Assembly: GCA_946407015.1 (NCBI GenBank)
Contig: CAMJML010000005.1
Location: 124,001 to 188,000 of the forward strand
Direction: 5' to 3'
Source of the DNA: an uncultured Selenomonadales bacterium
Lineage (GTDB): Bacteria > Bacillota > Negativicutes > DSM-1736 > Dendrosporobacteraceae
DNA: 64,000 bases
This document shows positions 24,161-32,552 of this stretch, piece after piece. Both the position numbers and the translations under genes were made by a program. Each line of letters starts with the position of its first letter. Position 1 is the first letter of the stretch. A model generated the notes under the pieces. That model saw only the letters and a program-made list of their open reading frames with translations. It was not told where the DNA came from and ran no database searches.

Positions 24161-24401
24161 AATGAAAGAAGTCATCAATGTTCTTGACGGAAAAAGATTA
24201 GGAACAATTACCGATATTGAAATTGATACTGACACGGGTAGGCTGACCGCTATTGTGGTTCCGGGAACGGGTAAGTTTTTAGGCCTGTTTGGGCGTAATG
24301 AGGATGTTGTGATTCCTTGGGAAAAAATAAATAAAATTGGCTCGGATGTAATATTGATAGAATCCTCCTTTTTTACTGATACAAGAACCATTGCGAAATA
24401 G
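24150..24401 (+). pseudogene. ylmC: 3' part of the interrupted ylmC/ymxH gene
   Basis: Reading in phase from the core gives SDLKMKEVINVLDGKRLGTI, then a PRC-barrel sequence with TDIEIDTDTGRLTAIVVPG, GKFLGLFGRNEDVVIPWEKI and a normal stop at 24399-24401. No Shine-Dalgarno precedes ATG 24162, so this fragment should be silent on its own. Joined to the 5' fragment at 13551-13562 it would encode 87 aa, the usual YlmC/YmxH length. It closely matches the intact paralogue at 26193. YlmC proteins are linked to sporulation by gene position; their function is unknown. Confidence 0.92.
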
Positions 24402-24417
24402 TTCAAATTAAAACTAA

Positions 24418-24452
24418 TTAAAGCTCTAATCTTTCAAAGATTGGAGCTTTAA
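24418..24452. terminator. Hairpin terminator after ylmC
   Basis: 24418-24433 pairs with 24437-24452 over 16 bp with one G-T wobble and a 3-nt loop. It lies 17 bp after the ylmC stop and marks the native end of the gene, outside the element. Confidence 0.78.
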
Positions 24453-24508
24453 TTGGTTTAGAAACTTGATGGGCAGACTATTTTGCTTAAATGATGGGAG
24501 GGGACTAG

Positions 24509-25336
24509 ATGATCATTCCTTTAACCACAAAGGCCAATCAGAGTAAGGTTATGCGGACAGCGAAGCGCTTGCTGGTAAAAAACAATGTAGAATACAGTTG
24601 GGATCATGGTGTTGAAAAGAATATGGTAAATGAAATCATCATGGCCATTGAAAGAACAAAATTATTTTTGCAAAACGAATATCATGATCAGATCAGAACT
24701 CATATTCAGGTCGTACTTTTTAGCAGTGAGAAAGCGATGGAAGAATATTTGCAAATTAATAAAATAGACGGATTGACTCACAAGCAAATTGCGGAATTAT
24801 CGAAATATCCTGCATTGACAATAAGTGCTAGAGATAGTAATAATAGGCCAGAAGCCATTATATTAAGAAATATCAATAAAGCTCATGCCGGGCTAGATAA
24901 AGTTTTTATTATTGCTCATGAGCTTGCGCATGTCTGGCAAGCTGAACTCGCACAACAATATAATTTTTACGAAATTAAGTGGTTAGCTGAAGGCATGGCC
25001 GACGTTTTTGCTGCAAATGTATTAGAGCAAGAGCTTGCATATCAGGCGATTTGGCTTGACATTGCCAAAGAGTATCTAAATAAAATATGGCTTAAAAGTT
25101 TACATACTCCAAAGGGGTTTCAGGCTGAAGTAGAAAAATACAACATGCAACTTGTTTATCGGATAGCCGATTTAGCTACATTATCATTGAAACGAAACTA
25201 TGGAATGGAAGCAATCATACACTATTTTTCAACGATCGGCGTAACTCATCATGCCGATAAGAGTTTCAAAAATGTATTTGGGATTAGCCCGAACAAGTTT
25301 GAGGAACAGTTTTCTATGGGTGGTTTAAATCTCTAA
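24509..25336 (+). CDS. Gluzincin-type metallopeptidase-like protein
   Basis: A 275-aa protein with the zinc-site motif IAHELAHVWQ (HExxH, about residues 140-148) and a downstream Glu in WLAEGMADVFA, the layout of peptidase-MA-like gluzincins. No signal peptide is seen, so it is probably cytoplasmic. GGGAGGGG precedes ATG 24509. It stands between the interrupted ylmC and the Cys-rich gene, a neighbourhood that suggests a sporulation role, though this is only inference. Confidence 0.82.
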   Translation: MIIPLTTKANQSKVMRTAKRLLVKNNVEYSWDHGVEKNMVNEIIMAIERTKLFLQNEYHDQIRTHIQVVLFSSEKAMEEYLQINKIDGLTHKQIAELSKYPALTISARDSNNRPEAIILRNINKAHAGLDKVFIIAHELAHVWQAELAQQYNFYEIKWLAEGMADVFAANVLEQELAYQAIWLDIAKEYLNKIWLKSLHTPKGFQAEVEKYNMQLVYRIADLATLSLKRNYGMEAIIHYFSTIGVTHHADKSFKNVFGISPNKFEEQFSMGGLNL

Positions 25337-25427
25337 TATTCTGGCTAATATAGACAACCTTAAATGCCAAGGATTAAATGAATATAAATGATGAAGTACA
25401 GGATAAGTAGTGTTTATTTCTCATTTC

Positions 25428-25520
25428 TTATATACATAGAAAAAAGAAAAAAATAAATGAAAGGGGGATGCCGACTATGGTCGCGGCAACCAGAAGTATC
25501 CATAAGATAAGATCGTGCAT
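25428..25520 (-). CDS. Possible 30-aa hydrophobic peptide
   Basis: On the minus strand AGGAGG lies 8 bp before ATG 25520; the frame encodes MHDLILWILLVAATIVGIPL followed by a Phe-rich end (SFIFFFFLCI). It would be a single-span membrane peptide. The otherwise gene-free 25337-25682 contains nothing else I can support. A 43-codon plus-strand frame (25478) overlaps it, but its Shine-Dalgarno is weaker. Confidence 0.4.
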   Translation of the reverse strand: MHDLILWILLVAATIVGIPLSFIFFFFLCI

Positions 25521-25682
25521 TTCCCTGTCCTCCTGGTGGACTCTGATTCTTGTGGTTGATCATTTTTGGTATGCAGACAACCATTTGTGTAGGTCATCAA
25601 AAAACTAGTGATACTCCTGCGTAGTTCGAAATGATACAAGGAGTTCACTAGGCAAAGCATTCATCTTTTCGAAGTGCATTTA

Positions 25683-26015
25683 TTATTTACGAGGATAACA
25701 GCCTTTGGGATTACAATTTATGCGGGGATAGCAGTTTTGCTTAGGATAGCAATTTTGTTGTGGGTAACAATTTCTTGGAAAACAATTTTTATAAGGAAAA
25801 CAATTCTTTCTCGGAAAGCAGTTTTGCCGCGGAAAGCAATTCATACGCGGATAACAATTCTGCTTTGGAAAACAGTTACTTCGAGGATTGCATTGGTACG
25901 GATAGCAGCTAGAGCTGACAACGATTCGATCATCATATTCTAAATCGCGAATCTCTTCATCCCAATCAGTATATTCAGGCAAGTCATAATACCTGAAATA
26001 AGGCTTATCTGACAC
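25683..26015 (-). CDS. Cys-rich hexapeptide-repeat protein, 110 aa
   Basis: GGAGG precedes GTG 26015 on the minus strand; a GTG at 26024 lies inside that Shine-Dalgarno and is rejected. The first 35 residues are acidic and aromatic (RYYDLPEYTDWDEEIRDLEY). The rest is about ten copies of a six-residue unit NC(F/Y)P(R/K)x, for example NCFPRQNCFPRKNCFPYK, with 13 Cys in total. There is no signal peptide. Composition is like cross-linked spore coat or exosporium proteins; that role is inferred from composition and position next to ylmC genes. Confidence 0.82.
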   Translation of the reverse strand: MSDKPYFRYYDLPEYTDWDEEIRDLEYDDRIVVSSSCYPYQCNPRSNCFPKQNCYPRMNCFPRQNCFPRKNCFPYKNCFPRNCYPQQNCYPKQNCYPRINCNPKGCYPRK

Positions 26016-26192
26016 GCTAATCACCTCCGTAAATACAATATGTTAACTAATATAGTATATTCGGTGATTTCAGTTAAGGTGCTAGTCCGGATATTCAAGT
26101 ATGGAAGAATATACAAATTCAATGACCTTAAAAGAATATTTTGCGTGCTATAACCTCCCAGCTTGTCATATGTTATAGTGGAGGTGTTTGAA

Positions 26193-26492
26193 GTGAAATT
26201 TAGGGGTAATAGTCAATTTGATGGAGCTACAAGTTATACATCGGATCTCAAAATGAAAGAAGTTATTAATGTTATTGATGGAAAAAGATTAGGAACGATC
26301 ACAGATATTGAGATTGATATTGATACTGGTAGACTTACCGCAATTGTGGTTCCGGGAGCAGGAAAATTCTTAGGTTTGTTTGGACGTAACGAGGATGTCG
26401 TAATTCCTTGGGAAAAAATAAATAAGATTGGTTCTGACGTGATATTGGTTGAATCCTCCTTTCTTATTGATACAAAATCCATAGAAAAATAA
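26193..26492 (+). CDS. YlmC/YmxH-family PRC-barrel protein, intact paralogue
   Basis: A 99-aa protein; GTG 26193 follows GGAGGTG at 6 bp. After a 15-residue extension not present in most family members (MKFRGNSQFDGATSY) it reads TSDLKMKEVINVIDGKRLGT and continues nearly identically to the interrupted gene (VVPGAGKFLGLFGRNEDVV). It proves what the uninterrupted sequence across the insertion site should look like. Being intact, it may compensate for the split copy. A 21-bp hairpin overlaps its stop. Confidence 0.92.
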   Translation: MKFRGNSQFDGATSYTSDLKMKEVINVIDGKRLGTITDIEIDIDTGRLTAIVVPGAGKFLGLFGRNEDVVIPWEKINKIGSDVILVESSFLIDTKSIEK

Positions 26493-26534
26493 TAAAAATC
26501 TCTAGCTTCACTGAGCTAGAGATTTTTATTATTT
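26487..26534. terminator. Bidirectional terminator, 21-bp perfect stem
   Basis: 26487-26507 and 26514-26534 are perfect complements with a 6-nt loop; the core stem AATCTCTAGCT is flanked by A and T runs. It includes the stop codon of the ylmC paralogue. Confidence 0.88.
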
Positions 26535-26557
26535 AGGCTGTATGATGGCAGGAATTT

Positions 26558-26604
26558 CTACAAGATATGGCGTAATGATAGTAGGTAAATACAATATATA
26601 GAGT
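26558..26604. promoter_or_regulatory. Tandem NrdR boxes
   Basis: Box 2 (26589-26604, ATACAATATATAGAGT) matches 14 of 16 positions of the consensus ACACWATATATWGTGT. Box 1 (26558-26573, CTACAAGATATGGCGT) matches 11 of 16. Their starts are 31 bp apart (15-bp linker), the spacing on one DNA face known for NrdR. They lie 53 bp before nrdR and imply autorepression of the nrdR-nrdD-nrdG cluster. Confidence 0.75.
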
Positions 26605-26656
26605 GCTAAGGTTGGCTATTTAGTATTTGTCAACGTACAAAGTGAGGGGTGAGACA

Positions 26657-27139
26657 ATGCGTTGTCCATTTTGTGGCTGTGTTGAGAGTAAGGTTATTGA
26701 TTCACGTGCGGCAGAAGAAGGGAGCTCAATACGGCGTCGTCGGGAGTGTTTAAGCTGTGGAAGGCGATTTACAACTTATGAAGTCATTGAACAAATCCCT
26801 CTTATGGTCATAAAAAAAGATGGTCGACGGGTAATTTTTGAGAGAAATAAATTATTAAACGGTCTAATCAAAGCATGTGAAAAAAGGCCGATATCGATTG
26901 ATACAATTGAAATGATAACGGATAAGATTGAAAAAGAGATCCGCAACTCTATGGAACGGGAAATTCCCACGCAAATGATTGGTGAGCTGGTTATGAAAAA
27001 CTTACGTGACTTTGATCAGGTTGCATACGTTCGTTTTGCTTCGGTTTACCGTCAATTTGCAGACATCCATAATTTTATGCGAGAATTAGAACATTTGATG
27101 AATTTGCAAAAATCTGAAGGCGATCATGATAAAAAGTGA
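26657..27139 (+). CDS. nrdR: Transcriptional repressor NrdR
   Basis: A 160-aa repressor of ribonucleotide reductase genes. The N-terminal zinc ribbon reads [17 protein letters not shown] and [13 protein letters not shown]; an ATP-cone follows ([16 protein letters not shown]), which senses dATP/ATP. ATG 26657 is chosen over an upstream GTG because of the zinc-ribbon start and the preceding GAGGGG. nrdD follows 9 bp later. Binding sites are visible upstream. Confidence 0.96.
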   Translation: MRCPFCGCVESKVIDSRAAEEGSSIRRRRECLSCGRRFTTYEVIEQIPLMVIKKDGRRVIFERNKLLNGLIKACEKRPISIDTIEMITDKIEKEIRNSMEREIPTQMIGELVMKNLRDFDQVAYVRFASVYRQFADIHNFMRELEHLMNLQKSEGDHDKK

Positions 27140-27148
27140 GGAATCGTA

Positions 27149-29161
27149 ATGTTTACTAAAATTAGGAAACGTGATGGACGCGAAGTTGAATTCGATGAAG
27201 GAAATATTACTGAGGCTATTTTTAAAGCGGCGAAGGCTGTTGGCGGTGCGGATAAACAATTAGCGATCGAGTTAACTTTGGATGTTCTAAAGTTTCTCAA
27301 ACAAAAACATAATGGCAAAATTTTTAGTGTTGAAGATGTACAAGATACCGTAGAAAAGATTCTTATCGAAAAGGGACATGCAAAAACAGCCAAAGCTTAC
27401 ATTTTATATCGTGATAAACGAACGAGAATTCGGGATGCCAAGTCTGATCTTATGGATGCTGTTGCGGATATTTTAGTTGAAACCAATCGTGAAAACGCGA
27501 ATGTATCTAATTCCCCGTCGGCAAAAATGCTTCAGATTGCGAGTGCAGCCAGTAAAGCTTACTATCTTAATCGATTGATTCCGGAAACTATGTCATTGGC
27601 CCATATTCGAGGAGATATTCACATCCATGATCTTGATTTTTATGGTAAAACACTTACCTGTGTTCAAATTCCACTTGGAAAACTGTTAAAATCCGGCTTT
27701 AATAATGGTCATGGCTATATTCGTCCGCCGAAGCGTCCGGCTTCCGCAACGGCTTTAGCGGCTATCATTTTACAAAGCTCTCAGAACGATATGCATGGTG
27801 GGCAATCCTTTGCGTTTTTTGATCGTGATATGGCTGCTTTTATGGCTAAGTCGAACGACGAAGAAGTATATCAGGCTATGGAGGCCTTAATTTACAATCT
27901 GAATAGCATGCATAGTCGTGCTGGAGCACAAGTTCCGTTTTCAAGCCTTAATATTGGTACAGAAACATCACCAGCCGGGCGAATGGTGATTAAAAATGTT
28001 TTGCTGGCATATGAAAAAGGACTAGGTCGTGGAGAAAATCCAATTTTCCCCAATATCATCTTTAGAGTTCAAGAAGGGGTTAACTTAAACCCAGGCGATC
28101 CAAACTATGATTTATTTAAACTTGCAATTCGCGTTGCTTCACAACGGCTAAATCCGACATTTAGCTTTATGGATTCTTCTTTTAATAAGCCTTATGGCGA
28201 TCAGGTTGGTTATATGGGCTGCCGTACACGCGTTATGGCAAATGTATGTGGTCCTGAAGTAACAGATGGCCGGGGTAATTTAAGCTTTACTACGATTAAT
28301 CTGCCCCGTTTAGCCATCAAAGCGGAAAGAAATCTTATGAAATTTTATCAAAGTTTATCTGATCTCATAGACCTAACTTGCGAGCAGCTTCTACATCGTT
28401 ATCAAGTTCAAGCTGCACTTAAGGTTCGCGATATGCCGTTCTTAATGGGACAAGGTCTTTATTTAGATTCAGATAAGCTATCATTTAATGACACTATCGA
28501 AGATGTTATTAAACATGGCTCTTTATCAGTAGGTTTTATTGGTTTAGCAGAAACGCTATTGGCGTTGACTGGCTACCATCATGGCGAAAATGAAGAATCG
28601 CAGGCTTTAGGTGAGGAAATTGTTGCTTTTATGCGCAATAAACTAGATAAAGCTGCTGAAAAATATACACTGAACTTTACTCTCTTGGCTACTCCGGCAG
28701 AAGGGCTTTCCGGCCGTTTTGTAAAAATGGACCGCCGTGAATATGGTTTGATTCCAGGGGTAACGGATAAAGAATACTATACGAATTCTTTTCACATTCC
28801 TGTAAATTATCCAATTGGCGCTTATGACAAAATACGCATAGAAGGTGTTTATCATAAATATACCAATGCCGGGCATATCAGTTATGTGGAGTTCGATGCG
28901 CCGCCGGTTAACAATTTGACTGCGGTCGAAGATATGCTGCGTTATATGAAACAATGTGATATTGGCTATGCAGGAGTAAATTTTCCGGTTGACTTTTGTG
29001 AGAGCTGCGGATACCTGGGTGTGATTGATACAGACAACTGCCCGGTGTGCAATACGGCAACGATTAGGCGAGTTCGCCGTATTACCGGATACTTAAGCAC
29101 GTTAGACCGTTTTAACGATGCAAAATGTACCGAATTGAAAGAGCGTGTTTCGCATTCTTAA
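27149..29161 (+). CDS. nrdD: Anaerobic ribonucleoside-triphosphate reductase (class III)
   Basis: A 670-aa glycyl-radical enzyme that reduces ribonucleotides under anaerobic conditions. An N-terminal ATP-cone (IRKRDGREVEFDEGNITEAI) gives allosteric control. The core has DIHIHDLDFY and QNDMHGGQS. The C-terminal zinc site is CESCGYLG...CPVC, and the radical glycine is Gly647 in RRITGYLST. It overlaps the activase unit by proximity: nrdG starts 16 bp after its stop. Confidence 0.97.
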   Translation: MFTKIRKRDGREVEFDEGNITEAIFKAAKAVGGADKQLAIELTLDVLKFLKQKHNGKIFSVEDVQDTVEKILIEKGHAKTAKAYILYRDKRTRIRDAKSDLMDAVADILVETNRENANVSNSPSAKMLQIASAASKAYYLNRLIPETMSLAHIRGDIHIHDLDFYGKTLTCVQIPLGKLLKSGFNNGHGYIRPPKRPASATALAAIILQSSQNDMHGGQSFAFFDRDMAAFMAKSNDEEVYQAMEALIYNLNSMHSRAGAQVPFSSLNIGTETSPAGRMVIKNVLLAYEKGLGRGENPIFPNIIFRVQEGVNLNPGDPNYDLFKLAIRVASQRLNPTFSFMDSSFNKPYGDQVGYMGCRTRVMANVCGPEVTDGRGNLSFTTINLPRLAIKAERNLMKFYQSLSDLIDLTCEQLLHRYQVQAALKVRDMPFLMGQGLYLDSDKLSFNDTIEDVIKHGSLSVGFIGLAETLLALTGYHHGENEESQALGEEIVAFMRNKLDKAAEKYTLNFTLLATPAEGLSGRFVKMDRREYGLIPGVTDKEYYTNSFHIPVNYPIGAYDKIRIEGVYHKYTNAGHISYVEFDAPPVNNLTAVEDMLRYMKQCDIGYAGVNFPVDFCESCGYLGVIDTDNCPVCNTATIRRVRRITGYLSTLDRFNDAKCTELKERVSHS

Positions 29162-29177
29162 TATTAGGTGGGAAAGT

Positions 29178-29705
29178 ATGGAGTTGAGAATTGCTGGGAT
29201 CGTAAAAGAAAGTGTAGTGGATGGGCCGGGATTGCGGTTCGTCATTTTTACTCAAGGATGTTATCATCACTGCCGTGGGTGTCATAATGTTGATACCCAC
29301 GATCCGGCAGGCGGAAGAGTTATACATACAGACGAAATTATGGCGATGGTCAATTCGGCAAAGTTAATCCGTGGGGTTACTTTTTCAGGAGGAGAACCAT
29401 TTTTGCAAGCGGAAGCTTTAGCCTATCTTGCTGACAAAATTAAAGCTAAAGGGTTAAATATTGTAACTTATAGCGGCTATGTGTTCGAACAATTATTGAC
29501 AATGGCAGTTGGGCGCCCGGCAGTTAAAGAACTGCTTCATAAAACTGACATTCTTGTTGATGGTCCTTTTCAACTTGAAAAGCGGGATTTGCGATTAGCC
29601 TTTAGGGGATCTACCAATCAAAGATTAATTTATGTTCCTGATTCCTTAAAGTGCGGGCATATTGTTCTTTGGGATGAGATAACCTCTTTTTGCAGCAATG
29701 CTTAG
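29178..29705 (+). CDS. nrdG: Anaerobic ribonucleotide reductase activating protein
   Basis: A 175-aa radical-SAM activase that installs the glycyl radical on NrdD. The cluster motif is QGCYHHCRGCHN (CxxxCxxC), followed by FSGGEPFLQAEALAYL and VDGPFQ. ATG 29178 follows AGGTGGG; the frame is open to GTG 29145 inside nrdD, which would add residues that do not fit the family. A terminator lies about 75 bp downstream. Confidence 0.95.
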   Translation: MELRIAGIVKESVVDGPGLRFVIFTQGCYHHCRGCHNVDTHDPAGGRVIHTDEIMAMVNSAKLIRGVTFSGGEPFLQAEALAYLADKIKAKGLNIVTYSGYVFEQLLTMAVGRPAVKELLHKTDILVDGPFQLEKRDLRLAFRGSTNQRLIYVPDSLKCGHIVLWDEITSFCSNA

Positions 29706-29778
29706 TGAATTTTAGCCCTTATGCATATACCGAAAGGTATTGCAAAAAATAGGAGGAATGAAGGCATTTTCTTGCTTA

Positions 29779-29805
29779 AGCTCACACTAGTGAGCTGTTT
29801 TTATT
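29779..29805 (+). terminator. Terminator of the nrd cluster
   Basis: AGCTCAC (29779-29785) pairs with GTGAGCT (29790-29796), loop ACTA, then GTTTTTATTATTTT. Confidence 0.78.
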
Positions 29806-29852
29806 ATTTTAAAACGAAATGCAGTCTGATTATATAACTGGAGTGATTTGAA

Positions 29853-31589
29853 TTGTCTTGGCATTTAAAGGAGCAGTTGCAAAGCACACTGGCTCAGGAA
29901 CAAGGAGCGAGGATTTTTGCACCGGGTTCTCGTACCGGCTTTGCCCTGGTTTACCCGAACACTTATCACGTTGGAATGTCTAATCTGGGATTTCATATCA
30001 TTTATCAGAAGATAAATGATCGTCATGATACGGCTTGTGAACGCGTGTTTATGCCCGAGAAAAAGAATGAACAAGAATACATTCGAACCAATACGCCACT
30101 GATGACCTTGGAAACGCAACGCTCCCTATATGAGTTTCCGCTTATCGGATTTGCGATTACATTTGAGATGGATTATTTTAATTTATTAAAAATGCTTTCG
30201 CTGGGGAAGGTTCCGCTGTTGGCCAACGAACGAGCTGAGCATGATCCTATTATTATTGCGGGTGGACCCTGTGCAACTTTTAATCCTGAACCGCTAGCCG
30301 ATTTTGTTGATGTCTTTATCATCGGTGAAGGTGAAGAAATCATCAATGAACTGCTAGATCAATATTATTGGGGGCGGGAGAAAAACTTATCCAGGGAAAA
30401 GTTGTTGCTTAGTTTAATGGAAATCGAAGGCATCTATGTTCCTAGATTCTATCAACCGGTTTATCACGAGGATGGCATCATTAAAGAGTTTGTTCATCCA
30501 AACGAAGTTCCACAAAAGATCAACCGGCGTTGGATAGAGGTACTTGACGACCATGCTGCTCAAACGGTTGTTATAACGGAAAAAACTGAATTCCAAGGAA
30601 TGTATCTAGTTGAAGTTGCTCGTGGATGCGGCCGGCATTGCCGTTTCTGCATGGCTGGATATTGCTTTCGCAGGCCAAGGGTCAGAAACTTGGCAAAAAT
30701 TATGGCTGCAGTCCAAGAAGCTAAAAAGCTAAATAAAAAGGTCGGCTTAATGGGAGCTGCAATTTCTGATTACCCTCAAATTGATCAACTTTGTAGCAGT
30801 ATCCTTGAACTTGGACTGGGGTTGTCGGTGGCTTCCCTGCGAGCCGACTCCCTAAGCCAATCCTTGGTGGATGCATTGGCGTCCAGTGGACAGCGTACGA
30901 TCACTTTGGCACCGGAGGCAGCCAGTTCTCGTATGAGAAATATCATTAATAAAGGAATTCATGATGAGCATTTGTTTCACTCCATTGCATTAGCCAGTCG
31001 GGCAGGCATACCTAATGTCAGGCTTTATATCATGATTGGTCTTCCTTATGAAGATGACAGCGATGTTGAGGCCATTGTTACCATGGCGAAAGACATTAAA
31101 CGCTATATGGAGACTCAAGGCAGCAAAGGGATGTTAACACTAAGTATTAATCCTTTTATTCCCAAGCCGTTTACCCCTTTTCAGTGGCTGCCGATGGAAG
31201 AAATGTCTAAAGTAGAGGCTAAGTTAAAGTTTATTCAAACCTCTTTACGCAATTATAAAGGAATTGAAGTACTGATAGAATCGCCACGCGAAGCTTATAT
31301 TCAAGGTGTCTTAGCTCGAGGCGACCGCAGGCTGGGGGCGGTTTTAAAAACAGCTTGCGAAATGGGGGGGAGCAAACAATTCAAGAAAGCTCTTAAGTTA
31401 CATGAGTTGCAGGAAGAATTTTATCTATACCGAAATCGGTCGCGTACTGAAAAATTCCCATGGCAAAACATCAATATTGGTTTTGATATTGAGTATTTGT
31501 ATCGGGAACTGGAAAAAGCACAGGCTGAGCAATATACGATTCCCTGTTTTGCCGATTGTACACGCTGTGGAATTTGTCGCCATGAATAA
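29853..31589 (+). CDS. B12-binding-type radical SAM protein (TIGR03960 family)
   Basis: A 578-aa protein. The N-terminal part (FALVYPNTYHVGMSNLGFH; then GGPCATFNPEPLADFVD) is the degenerate cobalamin-binding-like domain; the radical-SAM core has ARGCGRHCRFCMAGYCFRRP (CxxxCxxC). The C-terminus carries an extra cysteine cluster (CFADCTRCGICRHE). In many genomes a second protein (TIGR03936) accompanies it; here pgeF follows instead. TTG 29853 is used after GGAGTG. The substrate is unknown; a tRNA or ribosome modification link has been suggested from gene context in the family. Confidence 0.85.
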   Translation: MSWHLKEQLQSTLAQEQGARIFAPGSRTGFALVYPNTYHVGMSNLGFHIIYQKINDRHDTACERVFMPEKKNEQEYIRTNTPLMTLETQRSLYEFPLIGFAITFEMDYFNLLKMLSLGKVPLLANERAEHDPIIIAGGPCATFNPEPLADFVDVFIIGEGEEIINELLDQYYWGREKNLSREKLLLSLMEIEGIYVPRFYQPVYHEDGIIKEFVHPNEVPQKINRRWIEVLDDHAAQTVVITEKTEFQGMYLVEVARGCGRHCRFCMAGYCFRRPRVRNLAKIMAAVQEAKKLNKKVGLMGAAISDYPQIDQLCSSILELGLGLSVASLRADSLSQSLVDALASSGQRTITLAPEAASSRMRNIINKGIHDEHLFHSIALASRAGIPNVRLYIMIGLPYEDDSDVEAIVTMAKDIKRYMETQGSKGMLTLSINPFIPKPFTPFQWLPMEEMSKVEAKLKFIQTSLRNYKGIEVLIESPREAYIQGVLARGDRRLGAVLKTACEMGGSKQFKKALKLHELQEEFYLYRNRSRTEKFPWQNINIGFDIEYLYRELEKAQAEQYTIPCFADCTRCGICRHE

Positions 31590-31601
31590 AGGAGGATCAT
31601 C

Positions 31602-32420
31602 ATGAGTTTTTCCTTAAAATATGCGTCAAATGGGATTTGGTTTGGAGTATTTGGCCATTTAAATCATCCAATCATAACACATGGAATTTCAACAAGATTA
31701 GGCGGAAAAAGTCAAAATCCGTATTCTTCATTAAACCTTGGTTTGCATACCGGTGATGAACTAGCTGCAGTGAGGGAAAATAGAGGACTGTTTTGCCAGG
31801 CTGTTGGGATCAATCATGAGCGTATTGTAACAGCCGAACAAACCCATGGCGAAAGAGTTGTGGCTGTTATAGATCAAGCGGCTGGTAAGGGAGCGATGGA
31901 TTTTTCGACTTCGGTTAAAGCTACGGACGCACTCATTACTAACTCGCCCAATCTGCCACTTATGCTGTTTTTCGCAGATTGTGTACCAATCTTGTTATTT
32001 GACCCTAAAATGAAGGTGATTGGAGTTGTCCATGCGGGCTGGAAAGGAACCGTGGCAAAAATCGCGCAAAAAGCTGTTTTAGCTATGCAATCAGAATATG
32101 GAACCGATCCCAAAGATTGTATAGTCGGTATAGCGCCATCGATTGGCCCATGCTGTTATGAGGTTAACGAGCCAGTGGCTCAGCGGTTTAAAGAACAGTT
32201 TTCGAATCATTCAGGGATTGTAATACCGCATGCTGAAAAATGGCGGCTTGATTTATGGTTGGCCAATCAGGTTCAGCTTGAAGAGATCGGTGTACGGTGC
32301 GAAAATATACAAATTAGCCATGTTTGTACATCTTGTAATCAAGCGTTGTTTTTTTCATACCGTGCTGAAGCCGGTACTACCGGAAGAATTGGAGCAGTCA
32401 TGCAGCTTAACTGTCTATAG
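31602..32420 (+). CDS. pgeF: Peptidoglycan editing factor / purine nucleoside phosphorylase PgeF (YlmD)
   Basis: A 272-aa multicopper-oxidase-fold-like protein of the YfiH/YlmD family. Zinc ligands and catalytic residues lie in EQTHGERVV, FADCVPILLFD and VVHAGWKGTVAKI; GIAPSIGPCCYEV is a further signature. Members act as purine nucleoside phosphorylases/adenosine deaminases and edit peptidoglycan precursors. GGAGG precedes ATG 31602 at 7 bp. In B. subtilis ylmD follows ylmC directly; here the nrd and radical-SAM genes lie between. Confidence 0.92.
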   Translation: MSFSLKYASNGIWFGVFGHLNHPIITHGISTRLGGKSQNPYSSLNLGLHTGDELAAVRENRGLFCQAVGINHERIVTAEQTHGERVVAVIDQAAGKGAMDFSTSVKATDALITNSPNLPLMLFFADCVPILLFDPKMKVIGVVHAGWKGTVAKIAQKAVLAMQSEYGTDPKDCIVGIAPSIGPCCYEVNEPVAQRFKEQFSNHSGIVIPHAEKWRLDLWLANQVQLEEIGVRCENIQISHVCTSCNQALFFSYRAEAGTTGRIGAVMQLNCL

Positions 32421-32492
32421 ACAGCAAAGCCGCAAACTTGGTAGAAAAAATCATTTGTGTACTAGATAAAGAAAAATACTCTTTAAAAACAC

Positions 32493-32521
32493 TTGTGTTT
32501 TTGAGAAATACAAATTATAAT
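32493..32521 (+). promoter_or_regulatory. Putative sigma-A promoter of the binding-protein gene
   Basis: TTGTGT (32493-32498) and a perfect TATAAT (32516-32521) are 17 bp apart. The predicted start near 32528 leaves a leader of about 185 nt that contains a strong terminator hairpin. Confidence 0.65.
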
Positions 32522-32552
32522 GTGGATATAAGTTCATAAAGTAAATGCGATG

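Noticed and set aside
24162-24401. Reading the 3' ylmC part as an independent 79-aa gene
   Set aside because: No Shine-Dalgarno precedes the ATG, the residues SDLK of the family continue upstream in phase, and the 11-bp repeat explains the break.
25475-25660. 61-codon minus-strand frame MLCLVNSLYHFELRR...
   Set aside because: No Shine-Dalgarno; it overlaps the better supported 30-aa frame and has a composition like random sequence.
25683-26015. The repeats as a CRISPR array
   Set aside because: The roughly 18-bp units vary, have no spacers, keep one reading frame and encode the Cys repeat protein.
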